Part shown: positions 43,501 to 51,439 of the stretch, in pieces | Position numbering within the stretch: position 1 is the first letter of the stretch | How the letters are laid out: each line of letters opens with the position of its first letter | Assembly (NCBI RefSeq): GCF_943192915.1 | Contig: NZ_CALPCD010000002.1 | Span: 186,001-250,000, forward strand | From: Anaerotardibacter muris | Lineage (GTDB): Bacteria > Actinomycetota > Coriobacteriia > Coriobacteriales > Eggerthellaceae | DNA length: 64,000 nt | Reading direction: 5' to 3' | Translations under genes and position numbers: made by a program | Notes under the pieces: generated by a model | The model's input: only the letters and a program-made list of their open reading frames with translations | What the model was told of the DNA's origin: nothing | Databases searched by the model: none

Positions 43501-44689
43501 CGCGAACGTTATGCGCTTTTGCGTTAGTCTGCACACCGTTAACTTCCATAAGCCAGGCATAAGCCTGAGCCAACGTTGCAGTAGTAAAGTTCTGCGTGTC
43601 CCCAACGCTTGCTTTAATAATGACCAGACCTGCATCATAAGAAATGCCCGCAATACCCTTGCCATTATTTGCATCCGCCGCAATGATACCTGCCACGTGG
43701 GTTCCATGTCCATTCTTATCAGCTACAGCATCAACTCCTGGGGTGTTGGTCTCGGAGTTGTAGGTCGCGCGAATGTTGTACACCAGGTCTTCGTGAGTGG
43801 CTCGGCAACCAGTGTCGATCACGGCAACCGACACCTTTGGTGAAGTAGCAGCGTCGTCTTTGCACTTCGCAATGCCCCAAGCCTTGTAGGCATTCATCGA
43901 AGTGAGCATCCATTGCCCCGATGCGCTCGGGTCATTCACTTTCACCGCTGCAGCTGTATCGATCGACTCGGAAGAAACGAAGCCCTCGCCCGTGCTCAGA
44001 GCGGTGAAGAGCTGACTTACGGTATCAAGATCATTTTCGGGGGTTTGCGCGGAAGCAGACTCGCTCTTTGCATCGTCTTCTGGATCAACAGAGCCATCCG
44101 CCTCCACAGAACCTTCACGAGCATCGTCAACCACAGAAGCCTCATTGACTTCAATAGCGACTTCATCAGCGCTCGAAACGTCTTCGAGCTGATAGTCAGA
44201 AACGTCGCCCTCGAGCGGATGATAGATATAGTTCGGCTGGGCCTGCAGGCCTGCAGCTCCCAGCGCCTCAAGGGCATTGCTCATGGCAACATCGCCATTG
44301 ATGCTCACTTGAACGAATCCAGCAGAAACATCCTGTTCAGATACAGTTTTCGTCTCAACGAAATCCGTGTTTTCGAGCACAGCATTCAAGGCCTCCATAT
44401 CGGTCGCATCATCGACCAGCAGGAGCACCTTGCCCTTTTCGTATTCACCATATGTTGAGTCGCTTACAACTTCCACCACATCGTTTTGCGGCTGTGCGTT
44501 GGTCACCTCGACCACATCTTCAGTGAGATTCGTGGTCTGACCTGCACTGGAGTTCGACTGCACCTCTGCGGTGCGCAGGTTGAAGAAACCTGCTCCAACC
44601 ACCAATGCTATTGCAACAACGAAGCAAAACGAGGCGAGAACACCTCTTGGGCGGCGAAGTTTCGCGCGCTTGCTTTCATTCCTATTCAT
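40568..44689 (-). CDS. Choline-binding subtilase (S8 serine protease) with Ig-like and BIG2-like modules
   Basis: 1373 residues from ATG 44689, placed just before the signal/anchor helix (GVLASFCFVVAIALVVGAGF); an open frame to 44908 has no family support. An I9-like propeptide (~85-165) precedes an S8 protease with catalytic Asp292 (VAVIDTGCRATH), His328 (NGHGTHVAGIIA), oxyanion Asn in CAAGNAAG and Ser523 (TGTSMATPAVSG). A BIG2-like module (~595-670), then about five Ig-like modules with YSNN motifs, an Asn/Ser linker and about twelve choline-binding repeats follow. It is the first gene of the choline-binding array and could process the exported neighbours or host proteins. It resembles cell-envelope proteases, but anchored by choline binding rather than sortase. 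Confidence 0.92.
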   Translation of the reverse strand: MNRNESKRAKLRRPRGVLASFCFVVAIALVVGAGFFNLRTAEVQSNSSAGQTTNLTEDVVEVTNAQPQNDVVEVVSDSTYGEYEKGKVLLLVDDATDMEALNAVLENTDFVETKTVSEQDVSAGFVQVSINGDVAMSNALEALGAAGLQAQPNYIYHPLEGDVSDYQLEDVSSADEVAIEVNEASVVDDAREGSVEADGSVDPEDDAKSESASAQTPENDLDTVSQLFTALSTGEGFVSSESIDTAAAVKVNDPSASGQWMLTSMNAYKAWGIAKCKDDAATSPKVSVAVIDTGCRATHEDLVYNIRATYNSETNTPGVDAVADKNGHGTHVAGIIAADANNGKGIAGISYDAGLVIIKASVGDTQNFTTATLAQAYAWLMEVNGVQTNAKAHNVRVVNMSVGGEGALNRDDALYKNITKAKKQGILTVCAAGNAAGTAVPPYNCIPGDYEDCFTVINLTHDSTSSTLNDASGSFNVSRYAGSNYNVADGDLSTAKNISAPGTSIVSAVNTGDSEYGYKTGTSMATPAVSGVAALLFAYDPSLTAEDARKILEQTATDLGSKGWDRETGYGEVDAYRALQILSAEISGKSVLANGEKAVPLELCCADNESIDPKEWDWTSSNPNVLAVDPNTGTISAVSPGTATLTATHKTIDTRSITKEISVESSDLSQTAEAINLADATITPIPVQTYTGGPQEPAITVRVQVNGQTQTLTPNVDYKATYSNNINVGTATVTISKGTNTNIDGTKSATFGIQAASIKNATVSSIPDQIYTGAAVEPIGDVIVYSGVNQERLTRGTDYKVEFSSNTNASLGLATATIVGIGNYKDSIEQHFSILYDFNKVSIEVADQEYTGSEIRAPQIKATYNGMTLKEGSAGDFQIIGFSNNIEPGKASVKLKGRAMFTAVTRDCDFTITPRDLSHGVVVSAIPTQEYTGKEIRPSFTVSYNGKALTQGTDYTAYYSNNTKAGQAQIRIVGTGKCYTGEITATFKISDISLNKTTTTVDGFINDFNYNGEVRSQNVTVTFDKYGPERKVLKNGTDYRIYYRIKGQKDSVLPIGDSKKNVTYEMVIVGQDPYTGTIVREFSIYAPSSSNSGSSTNNPNNSSGSNNSNNSNNSNNSTNNAPDSSGATNVVLQSAPDAPAVTGSWKKSGGKWWFQLDAKSTTSLKGGKNYPYNRWVTIGGKRYYFDGSGWMKTKWLQSGGKWYWLGTDGAMKTGWIKTGGKWYYLAGDGIMQTGKKKISGQTYYLNTSSGAMKTGWNKESNTWYYYKSSGAMAKGWVKSSGKWYYMDTSSGAMRVNWLTVGGQTYFLLSPDGRMLTGWIKIDGTWYYFNKSGYMQKSKWVGNYYVDGNGKMLTNQWVGKYWVGSDGKWTGRTR

Positions 44690-44907
44690 TTCGTATCCAT
44701 ACTGCCAATCCGGCCTCGACAATAAAGATGGGTAGAATTCTATCGCGCGCGCGTAAGAACTGTCATCAAGTTGCAACTTTTCTATACAGGAAATACACGC
44801 TTGAGCGAAAGTAGGTGCCACTGGAGCGCGGAGGCCCCCGTCTGCGGTCAGTGACATTTTGTATAATGAGGGTTCACAGCAGGTTCGATCGGGCGAAAAG
44901 AGGCTCA
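44690..44907. promoter_or_regulatory. Divergent promoter region between the choline-binding array and a GT2 gene
   Basis: 218 bp. A perfect TATAAT lies at 44862-44867 for the plus-strand GT2 gene, with no good -35. An alternating CG run of ten bases (44744-44753) sits on the array side. For the minus strand the -10/-35 assignment is unclear, although TTGCAA and TTGATG are present near 44,770-44,785. Confidence 0.45.
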
Positions 44908-45861
44908 ATGGCTGACAAAGTTGCAGTGCTTATTCCCTGCTACAACGAAGCGGTAACCATCGGCAAGGTGATCGACGACTTCAAGCGTGTTCTACCTGAT
45001 GCCGATATCTATGTTTATGACAATAATTCCAAAGACGATACGTCCGCGATCGCCAAGGAACATGGCGCTATCGTGCGCATGGAGCCACGCCAAGGCAAAG
45101 GTAATGTGGTTCGCCAGATGTTCCGCGAGATCGATGCCGATTATTACATCATGGTCGACGGCGACGACACCTACCCCGCTGAAGCTGCTCCTGCGCTGCT
45201 CGAGCCGCTGATGAACGACACCGCCGATATGACGGTGGGCGACCGCCTCTCGAACGGCACCTACGGCGAAGAGAACGACCGTGCATTCCACGGATTCGGT
45301 AATGACCTGGTGCGTTGGCTCATCAAAGTGATCTATGGCTATGCCTTCGACGACGTGATGACCGGCTATCGTGCCTTCAACCGCATCTTCGTGAAGACCA
45401 TGCCCGTGCTCTCTGAAGGATTCCAGATCGAAACTGAGATATCCATCCACGCGGTGGACAAGCGCTTCCGCATCAAAGACGTGCCCATCGACTACCGCGA
45501 CCGACCTGAAGGCAGCTATTCCAAGCTCTCCACCTTTGGTGACGGTGCAAAGGTGCTGCGCGCCATCGCGTCGCTGTTCAAGGATCACAAGCCCATGGCG
45601 TTCTTCGGCTGGCTGGCGCTGATCTTGGTGGTGCTCGGCCTGATCGCGGGCATTCCTGTTATCGCCGAGTTCTTCCAGACGGGCTTGGTGCCACGCTTCC
45701 CCACTGCTATCCTTGCGATTGCGCTGGTCATTTGCGGTGCGCTCTCCTTCACAGCTGGCATCATCTTGGACACGGTGGCGAAGTCAACGCGCAAACAATG
45801 GGAGCTGTTCACCTACCAGGCCTACGAAGAGGCGCAGCAGCATCAGAAAGAAGAGGGCTAG
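44908..45861 (+). CDS. DPM1-like GT2 glycosyltransferase with C-terminal membrane helices
   Basis: 317 residues from ATG 44908, with ribosome site AGAGG. GT2 motifs in order: VAVLIPCYNEAVTIGKVIDD, VYDNNSKDDTS, the DxD block IMVDGDDTYPAEA, and DDVMTGYRAFNRIF with RPEGSYSKLSTFGDG. Two C-terminal helices (FFGWLALILVVLGLIAGIPV, ILAIALVICGALSFTAGIIL) anchor it. This is the polyprenyl-phosphate glycosyltransferase class that supplies lipid-linked sugars for wall polymers. It is divergent from the choline-binding array and the next gene is on the other strand, so it is probably monocistronic. Confidence 0.87.
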   Translation: MADKVAVLIPCYNEAVTIGKVIDDFKRVLPDADIYVYDNNSKDDTSAIAKEHGAIVRMEPRQGKGNVVRQMFREIDADYYIMVDGDDTYPAEAAPALLEPLMNDTADMTVGDRLSNGTYGEENDRAFHGFGNDLVRWLIKVIYGYAFDDVMTGYRAFNRIFVKTMPVLSEGFQIETEISIHAVDKRFRIKDVPIDYRDRPEGSYSKLSTFGDGAKVLRAIASLFKDHKPMAFFGWLALILVVLGLIAGIPVIAEFFQTGLVPRFPTAILAIALVICGALSFTAGIILDTVAKSTRKQWELFTYQAYEEAQQHQKEEG

Positions 45862-45995
45862 AGCGCCAAGGCTTACCTTGGGCTAGGAATTTACGCCCCA
45901 GCGCTGCGTCATAGCGCTCTACACGCTCAGATGACCGCAAAGTACGAACCTGCACGATGCGATACGGTTCGCCGCCACAGATCGACTCCAAATAT

Positions 45996-46029
45996 GAACG
46001 AGGCACCTGCATGACTAGGTGCCTCGTTC
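45996..46029. terminator. Strong hairpin between convergent genes
   Basis: GAACGAGGCACCT (45996-46008) and AGGTGCCTCGTTC (46017-46029) pair over 13 bp with an 8-base loop. It lies between the convergent GT2 and glutaredoxin-like genes and can serve both. The U-runs are short on each side. Confidence 0.75.
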
Positions 46030-46101
46030 TTCATAGGATACGTTTTAGAGGGTGACGCGTTTGCGGAAATTACCCGAGCCCGTAGGCGCGCCGCCACAAA
46101 G

Positions 46102-46359
46102 CTATTTGTTTTCAACGAAAGTCTTATTCAGATAAGCGATGATGTCGTCAGATTCGTACATCGCAGTGCCATCGATGTCCAGGCAGGGAACCTGGAACTT
46201 ACCGCCCAGATTGATGAGCTGGTCATAGATGACATCGTGCTCCATCAGATTGATCCTTACGATCGGCAGGACGATGTGATGTTCGTCCATGAAGTTGAGC
46301 ACCTTCTCGCAGAACGGACAACCGTCTTTCACAAACAGCGTGTACTTTTCGTTTTCCAT
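46102..46359 (-). CDS. Glutaredoxin-like thiol-disulfide protein
   Basis: 85 residues from ATG 46359, with GGAAGGTGA upstream; a GTG at 46368 would add three. The thioredoxin-fold glutaredoxin pattern is complete: YTLFVKDGCPFCEKVLNFMD with CPFC active site, the cis-Pro segment KFQVPCLDIDG, and the glutathione/thiol-binding end MYESDDIIAYLNKTF. Actinobacteria generally lack glutathione, so the partner may be another low-molecular-weight thiol or a protein (inference). It acts in the cytoplasm. It stands alone between two terminator-like hairpins. Confidence 0.85.
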   Translation of the reverse strand: MENEKYTLFVKDGCPFCEKVLNFMDEHHIVLPIVRINLMEHDVIYDQLINLGGKFQVPCLDIDGTAMYESDDIIAYLNKTFVENK

Positions 46360-46660
46360 CAGGATCACCTTCCCAAAATTGGACTTCCAAGGGGCAGAGC
46401 CCTAACCGTCCAACGAACATTTTCTAGCGTCGGAAGGAGCCGAGATCTTCCGACGCCCTTCATATTAGAGTGCCTGATGGCGGGTGCGAGCTGAAAGCGG
46501 GGTTTGTTACGTTCCCGAAAGTTTTAGTTCACCGTTCTGTCGATTACGCAGCAAGGATCCCAGGCGGGAGCAAGAAAAGGCCTCACGGTCCACCCGCAAG
46601 GCCTTCGGTCGATCTTCATCTCAGCTCGGCCGAGCCACCAAGCTGCACGGTCCGCTCAAG
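46360..46660. other. Intergenic region between the RND pump and glutaredoxin genes
   Basis: 301 bp. It contains the RND terminator (46572-46605) and a second hairpin, GCGTCGGAA/TTCCGACGC (46427-46435 with 46448-46456), that could act as a back-up terminator or lie in the leader of the glutaredoxin-like gene. No coding frame is credible. Confidence 0.5.
46572..46605 (-). terminator. Rho-independent terminator of the RND pump gene
   Basis: On the minus strand AAGGCCT and AGGCCTT pair (7 bp, 15-base loop) and are followed by TTCTTG. It lies about 55 bp after the pump stop. Confidence 0.65.
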
Positions 46661-49600
46661 CTAGCGCTGACCACCATGGTCGAGTGCTTGAGCCGCATGC
46701 TTTGCCTGTAGCGTTTCAAGGAACGCTTGCGCATCGCCTGGGTCGTCGTCGAGGGTCTCATCGCCCAAGTCAACTTCAGTAGGTACACGACGGTAGAGCA
46801 AGTCATACATGATCGGCACCACATAGAGCGTCATGAATGTAGCGTAGAGCAAGCCGCCTACTACGACCAGCGCCATACCGCGCTCCATGCTCGCGCCGAT
46901 AGCCACGCTGAACACCATGGGCAACATGGCCAAGATGGTAGTGAGCGCCGTCATCATGATCGGGCGCATACGAGTCTTACCAGCAGCAACCAGCGCATGG
47001 TGCTTCTCCAGCCCGCCACGGCGCAACTGGTTCACGTAGTCTACGAACACGATACCGTTGTTCACGACCGTGCCCATCAACACCGCGAAGCCCATCATGG
47101 AGAGCATGGTAAGACCTTCGCCGCTGAACCACAGCGCGAAGAAGCCGCCTGTGAACGCTAACGGCACGGTGAGGATGATGATGAACGGCGAGAGCAAGCT
47201 CTGGAATTGAGCCACCATGATCAAGTAGATCAGCACGAAGCCCAGAATGAGCAAGAGCATCATCTGTTCGAGCATGGTATTGATGTTCTCGAGTTCGCCG
47301 CCGTAATAGATCTGGTAGTCGTCGGGCACATCGTAGGCATCGAGCTTCTGAGTCAGCTCGCGCGAGAGCAGTGCATTGTTGAAGCTGTCTTCCACTTCAG
47401 CGGTGACCGTCATGGTCTTGTTCGAATTCAGGTGAACGATGGAATCCGAGGCCAAGCCCTCTTCTACCGTGGCAACATCGCCCAGCTTCACGTCGACCGA
47501 TTCACCCTGCTGGCTGGTCATGGTGATGACCGTGTCCAGGATGTCTTCGCGGGTAGGTACGTTGGTCTCGTCGATGATCTCGACCTGAACCTGAGTGCCG
47601 TCGATGGCCAGCTTGCTGGAAGTTGTCGAGGTGTTCAGCATCCCCGCAAGCTGCTGATAGAGCTGTGCAACGGTGAAGCCTTCACGCGTAAGCTTGTCTT
47701 CGTCCACGATCAGGTGCAATTCGTGATCGGCTTCTTCCATGCCGTTCTCGATCTCGGTATAGCCTTCGACCTCATCGATGATGCCCATCACGTCTTCACT
47801 GATGCGCAGCAGTTCGTCCTGGTCGGGACCCGTGATGGTCACGGAAAGGCCGCTGCCCATCATCGAACTCATAGCCTCCGAAGAAGAAGCGTCCGTGATG
47901 ACTTCGCAATCAAGGCCCGCGGTCTTATCTGCCAGCTCCTGGCCGATGTCGAGCACCTGTTGTTCAGTGGTGACCGAATCGTCCATCTGCAAATAGAACA
48001 TGAACATATCGTAGACTTGATTGTCGCTCGAAGAGGAAGTGCTCGACACCATAGAGATGGTGGAGGTGCCATCGATCGCCGCCACATTGCCCACGCCTTC
48101 GATGCTCACTGCTGCATCCATGATGTCGTCAGCCATGGCAAACGCATCTTCTTTTTCCACATCTTCAGGCATGATCACCGTGACTGACATGTTCTTACCC
48201 GTCATAGTGGGAATCATGGTGATACCCATGTTCACCACACCGCCGATAGCCACTACCAAAAGCACCACCGAAACCGCCAACGGAATGACCTTATGCTTCA
48301 GGAAGAAGTTGAGCGAACGGCCATAGGATTCTTGGAGCTTCTCGAACCACTTGTTCTGGCGCGGTACATAATTGCGGAACACGAAACGCGAAAGGCTGGG
48401 CACCAACGTGAGCGCCACCACGAGCGATGCGCACAACACGTAAGCGATGGTAAGCGCGAAGGGCAGCATCAGCTGATTCACGATGCCCGTAGTGAACACG
48501 ATGGGCAAGAATACGCAGATGGTGGTCAACGTTGAAGCGATGACCGCGCCAGTGATCTGCTTAGCGCCCTGGACCGCCGCGCGCTGCGCTGGGATGCCGC
48601 GACCGCGTAGACGATAGATGTTCTCCAACACGATGATGGAATTGTCCACCAGCATACCAATGGCCAGTGCGATACCGCCCAAGGACATGATGTTGAGCGA
48701 GATGCCCGAGAAATACATGAGCAGCAGTGCCACCAGCACCGAGAACGGGATGGAGAACGCAACGATAAGGGTGGGCTTCCAACTGCGCAGGAAGATAGCC
48801 AAAACGATGATGGCCAGGAATGCGCCGAGCAAGAGCGACTGCAAGATGGAATTGATGTAGAGCGAGATGTACGATCCTTGGTCGCTGACGATATCGAGCG
48901 TAAGGCCAGGATAAGACTCGCGCAGCTTTTCGGCCTCTTCACGGCACGCATTGGAGATATCGCTCGTAGATGCGGTCGAACTCTTGAATACGGTCAGACA
49001 GGTACCTTCGGCGCCATTCAAGCGCATGTAGGCATCGCCCACATTGTCCACCAGCGTGATATCAGCCACGTCTTCAAGGCGGATCTCACCCACATTATCA
49101 AGATCGACCAGCATGAGGTTGCGCAGCTCATCAAGGCTGGCGATGTTCGTGCCCACCTGCAAGAGCCACTGTTCGTCGTCGGTGGAGTTGCCCAGATAGC
49201 CCGCAGGCATCGAGAAGTCTTGAGCCTTGATCAGACTGGCGAGCGTGTTCTTGTCCACCAGAGCATCGATGTTCGCCGAACTGATGGCCTTATCACGCGC
49301 ATCTTCATACTGCGCCTGAGCTTCATCGAGCTGCGTCTTGCTCTGCTCGAGCGTGCTGAGCGCCGCAGCAAGCTGCGCCGATCCGCTGCCGAATTGGCTC
49401 GCTGCGCTCAAACCGCCCGCTTCTGCTGCAGCCAATTGATTCTGATAGGTAGAAAGCTCTCCCGTTGCCTTGGTGAGCTGCTCTTGAAGAGCTGCGATCT
49501 GCTGATTCAGCGCAGGCTTCATAGCTTCGGGGGCCGCCGCAAGCTGAGCCTGCAGCGATTGGATCTGCGCATTCAATGCCGCGACCTGCGCGGTACCCGA

Positions 49601-50374
49601 AGAGACTGCCAAGGTAAGGCCCGAGATGGTCTGACCCAGCTGATCAGTGGTAGTTTTCTCGGTAGAGGCAAGATCTTCCTGCTGCTTCTTCAATGCAGAT
49701 TCTGCGCTGGTCAGTTGAGACTTGCCTTCATCGATGGACTTCTTCGCATCGGAAAGTTCCGAGTTCACGCTCGAGAGCAAACGGTTATTGATGTCTTCGA
49801 TCTTGGATTCGTTCAGGCGCACTTCGACCGACTGATTCACCGCGCCCACCACAGAAACATCCGCCACGCCATTGATGCGCTCGAAAGCAGGTGCCAGCGT
49901 ACTCTCAGAGAAATCAGAAAGTTCGTAGATGTCCTTGCCGTCATACGAACAGGCGATATAGAGCGTGGCCATCATGTCCATGCTCATCTCCATGTAATTA
50001 GGTGAACCCGCCGTTTCGGGCAGCAGGGACTGAACCTCGTTCACCGCTGACGACACCTTCACCATGGCTGAATCCATATCGGCGCCGTCCTCGAATTCGA
50101 GCACGACCATGGAATAGTTGTTAGCGCTTTGCGACTGGATCTCGGACACGCCGTTGACCTTCGAGAGTGCATCTTCGAGGACATCGGTCACTTCGACCTC
50201 CACCTTTTCGGCGCTAGCGCCAGGGTCGGTGGTGATGACCATAAGATAGGGAATGTCCATTTCGGGCAGCAGATCGGTCTTCATCTTGCTGACCGAGACA
50301 CCACCGAGGATAAGTGCGATAATGACCGCAACGACGATGATATAGGGACGCTTAACGCTAAATTTTGAGAGCAT
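46661..50374 (-). CDS. RND superfamily efflux transporter (HAE1/SwrC-like) with coiled-coil insert
   Basis: 1237 residues from ATG 50374 (MLSKFSVKRPYIIVVAVI, the usual family start); a GTG at 50389 is possible. The twelve-helix RND layout is present, with two large extracytoplasmic loops after TM1 and TM7. The TM4 proton-relay motif reads GMLVDNSIIVLENIYR, so only one of the two acidic residues of AcrB is kept (Asp577, with Asn578 next). Residues ~200-385 are an Ala/Gln/Leu-rich coiled-coil insertion (AQIQSLQAQLAAAPEAMKPA) in the first loop. It would export hydrophobic compounds or lipids. No membrane-fusion or outer-membrane partner is encoded nearby, as in Bacillus SwrC. Its upstream region holds a run of eight G. 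Confidence 0.88.
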   Translation of the reverse strand: MLSKFSVKRPYIIVVAVIIALILGGVSVSKMKTDLLPEMDIPYLMVITTDPGASAEKVEVEVTDVLEDALSKVNGVSEIQSQSANNYSMVVLEFEDGADMDSAMVKVSSAVNEVQSLLPETAGSPNYMEMSMDMMATLYIACSYDGKDIYELSDFSESTLAPAFERINGVADVSVVGAVNQSVEVRLNESKIEDINNRLLSSVNSELSDAKKSIDEGKSQLTSAESALKKQQEDLASTEKTTTDQLGQTISGLTLAVSSGTAQVAALNAQIQSLQAQLAAAPEAMKPALNQQIAALQEQLTKATGELSTYQNQLAAAEAGGLSAASQFGSGSAQLAAALSTLEQSKTQLDEAQAQYEDARDKAISSANIDALVDKNTLASLIKAQDFSMPAGYLGNSTDDEQWLLQVGTNIASLDELRNLMLVDLDNVGEIRLEDVADITLVDNVGDAYMRLNGAEGTCLTVFKSSTASTSDISNACREEAEKLRESYPGLTLDIVSDQGSYISLYINSILQSLLLGAFLAIIVLAIFLRSWKPTLIVAFSIPFSVLVALLLMYFSGISLNIMSLGGIALAIGMLVDNSIIVLENIYRLRGRGIPAQRAAVQGAKQITGAVIASTLTTICVFLPIVFTTGIVNQLMLPFALTIAYVLCASLVVALTLVPSLSRFVFRNYVPRQNKWFEKLQESYGRSLNFFLKHKVIPLAVSVVLLVVAIGGVVNMGITMIPTMTGKNMSVTVIMPEDVEKEDAFAMADDIMDAAVSIEGVGNVAAIDGTSTISMVSSTSSSSDNQVYDMFMFYLQMDDSVTTEQQVLDIGQELADKTAGLDCEVITDASSSEAMSSMMGSGLSVTITGPDQDELLRISEDVMGIIDEVEGYTEIENGMEEADHELHLIVDEDKLTREGFTVAQLYQQLAGMLNTSTTSSKLAIDGTQVQVEIIDETNVPTREDILDTVITMTSQQGESVDVKLGDVATVEEGLASDSIVHLNSNKTMTVTAEVEDSFNNALLSRELTQKLDAYDVPDDYQIYYGGELENINTMLEQMMLLLILGFVLIYLIMVAQFQSLLSPFIIILTVPLAFTGGFFALWFSGEGLTMLSMMGFAVLMGTVVNNGIVFVDYVNQLRRGGLEKHHALVAAGKTRMRPIMMTALTTILAMLPMVFSVAIGASMERGMALVVVGGLLYATFMTLYVVPIMYDLLYRRVPTEVDLGDETLDDDPGDAQAFLETLQAKHAAQALDHGGQR

Positions 50375-50574
50375 GAAAGGCCACGGCACCTTTGGGAATG
50401 CGGGAACAGGAGTGCGTTTAAGCTGCGTTTAGGTCCTCTTCATTCTGCCACATTTCGCGTGCGCTTTCCCGCGCATCCTCCACCCCGCCCACGAACGGCA
50501 AGGGGGGGGTGAACGGTGAAGAGGAAGGCGAGTGCCCGAACAATTTGGGGCCGGTCCTTATCTTGTCTGGCCGT

Positions 50575-50627
50575 AATTGGGGACGGGTTCATTTCTGTCC
50601 GGGACAAAAATGAACCCGTCCCCAATT
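50575..50627. repeat. REP-like palindromic repeat, copy 2
   Basis: AATTGGGGACGGGTTCATTT (50575-50594) and its exact complement (50608-50627) flank CTGTCCGGGACAA, giving an almost complete 53-bp palindrome. The same GGGGACGGGTTCATTTCTGTCCG word occurs at 54388. It lies just after the HdeD-like gene and could also form a terminator-like RNA hairpin. Confidence 0.85.
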
Positions 50628-50655
50628 GTGCTTGCGCACTGATAGGTGCGATGGC

Positions 50656-51186
50656 CTAGACAGGTTGGTAGCCGCTGAATCCAGCGGCGATGAGCGTTGC
50701 GCCACGGATGATAGCGAAGACCGCGATGAATACCACCAAGGTTTCAGGGAAGATGAAGAACATGATGCCGATGATAAGGCTGAGGATGGCCGAGACCAAA
50801 CCCACGCCCCAGATCGAACCGAGCTGCTTGCGCATTGCTACGATGCTGAAGATCTCGACGATCGCGTAAGCGATCACGAACGAGCCGATGAGCCACGGAA
50901 GCACATAGGCGGTGGCCAGCGGATGGATGACGAACATCAAGCCGATGATGATGTCCAAGATACCGTAAGCGATATACCAACCAGTCAGCTTCTGGATCTT
51001 GCGCTCACGGAAATAGGAAACGAAGTTCACCACGCCTGCGAAGATGAATCCAGCACCTGCCACGAACGTGACACTGAGCAGCGTAAGTCCTGGGTAGAAG
51101 GCGCACAAGATACCGAAGAAGATGAGCAATACGCCTGGGACGATGATCGACCAGTTCTTGTCTTTTTTCACTGCATTGGAAGCCAT
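50656..51186 (-). CDS. HdeD-like DUF308 membrane protein
   Basis: 176 residues from ATG 51186 (AGAGGA upstream); longer starts at 51204 and 51213 lack ribosome sites. Six hydrophobic helices in three similar pairs (IIVPGVLLIFFGILCAFYPG, YGILDIIIGLMFVIHPLAT, AILSLIIGIMFFIFPETLVV) match the DUF308/HdeD pattern, including the repeated G(I/L)...P motif. In E. coli HdeD belongs to an acid-resistance cluster, but most homologues have no known function. It is divergent from proC. Confidence 0.8.
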   Translation of the reverse strand: MASNAVKKDKNWSIIVPGVLLIFFGILCAFYPGLTLLSVTFVAGAGFIFAGVVNFVSYFRERKIQKLTGWYIAYGILDIIIGLMFVIHPLATAYVLPWLIGSFVIAYAIVEIFSIVAMRKQLGSIWGVGLVSAILSLIIGIMFFIFPETLVVFIAVFAIIRGATLIAAGFSGYQPV

Positions 51187-51439
51187 GATTCCTCTTTTCG
51201 CCATAACGCACATGCCACAAGGTCTTTGTCACGGTCATGCGATGTTCTTTCAGGAAGGGACATGTGGCTGCCGAATAGCCACTTCCCCTGTGAACAGCCT
51301 ATCAGGCAACCATGCTCGCAATCAGACGCCAGCGAAGCGTTCACGGTCTTGAAAGAAAAGTGTTGCCAAAGAGTAAGAAAGTCGCAGAGTGTGCGCGCTA
51401 TCATTAATGCTACGAAAAGAACCTTTCGAAGGAGGAACC
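51187..51439. other. Divergent intergenic region between the HdeD-like gene and proC
   Basis: 253 bp that must hold the promoters of both genes. A TATCAT (51399-51404) lies 36 bp before the proC start, with no convincing -35. Nothing else recognisable was seen. Confidence 0.35.

Noticed and set aside
44690..44908. Open extension of the subtilase gene to 44908
   Set aside because: The extra 73 residues contain no signal or family sequence and overlap the divergent promoter region. ATG 44689 directly precedes the signal helix.
47207..48187. Plus-strand open frame rich in His and Asp
   Set aside because: Antisense to the RND pump; composition is a shadow of the pump's codons.
48878..50005. Plus-strand 375-codon open frame
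   Set aside because: Antisense to the RND coiled-coil region, without motifs or a ribosome site.
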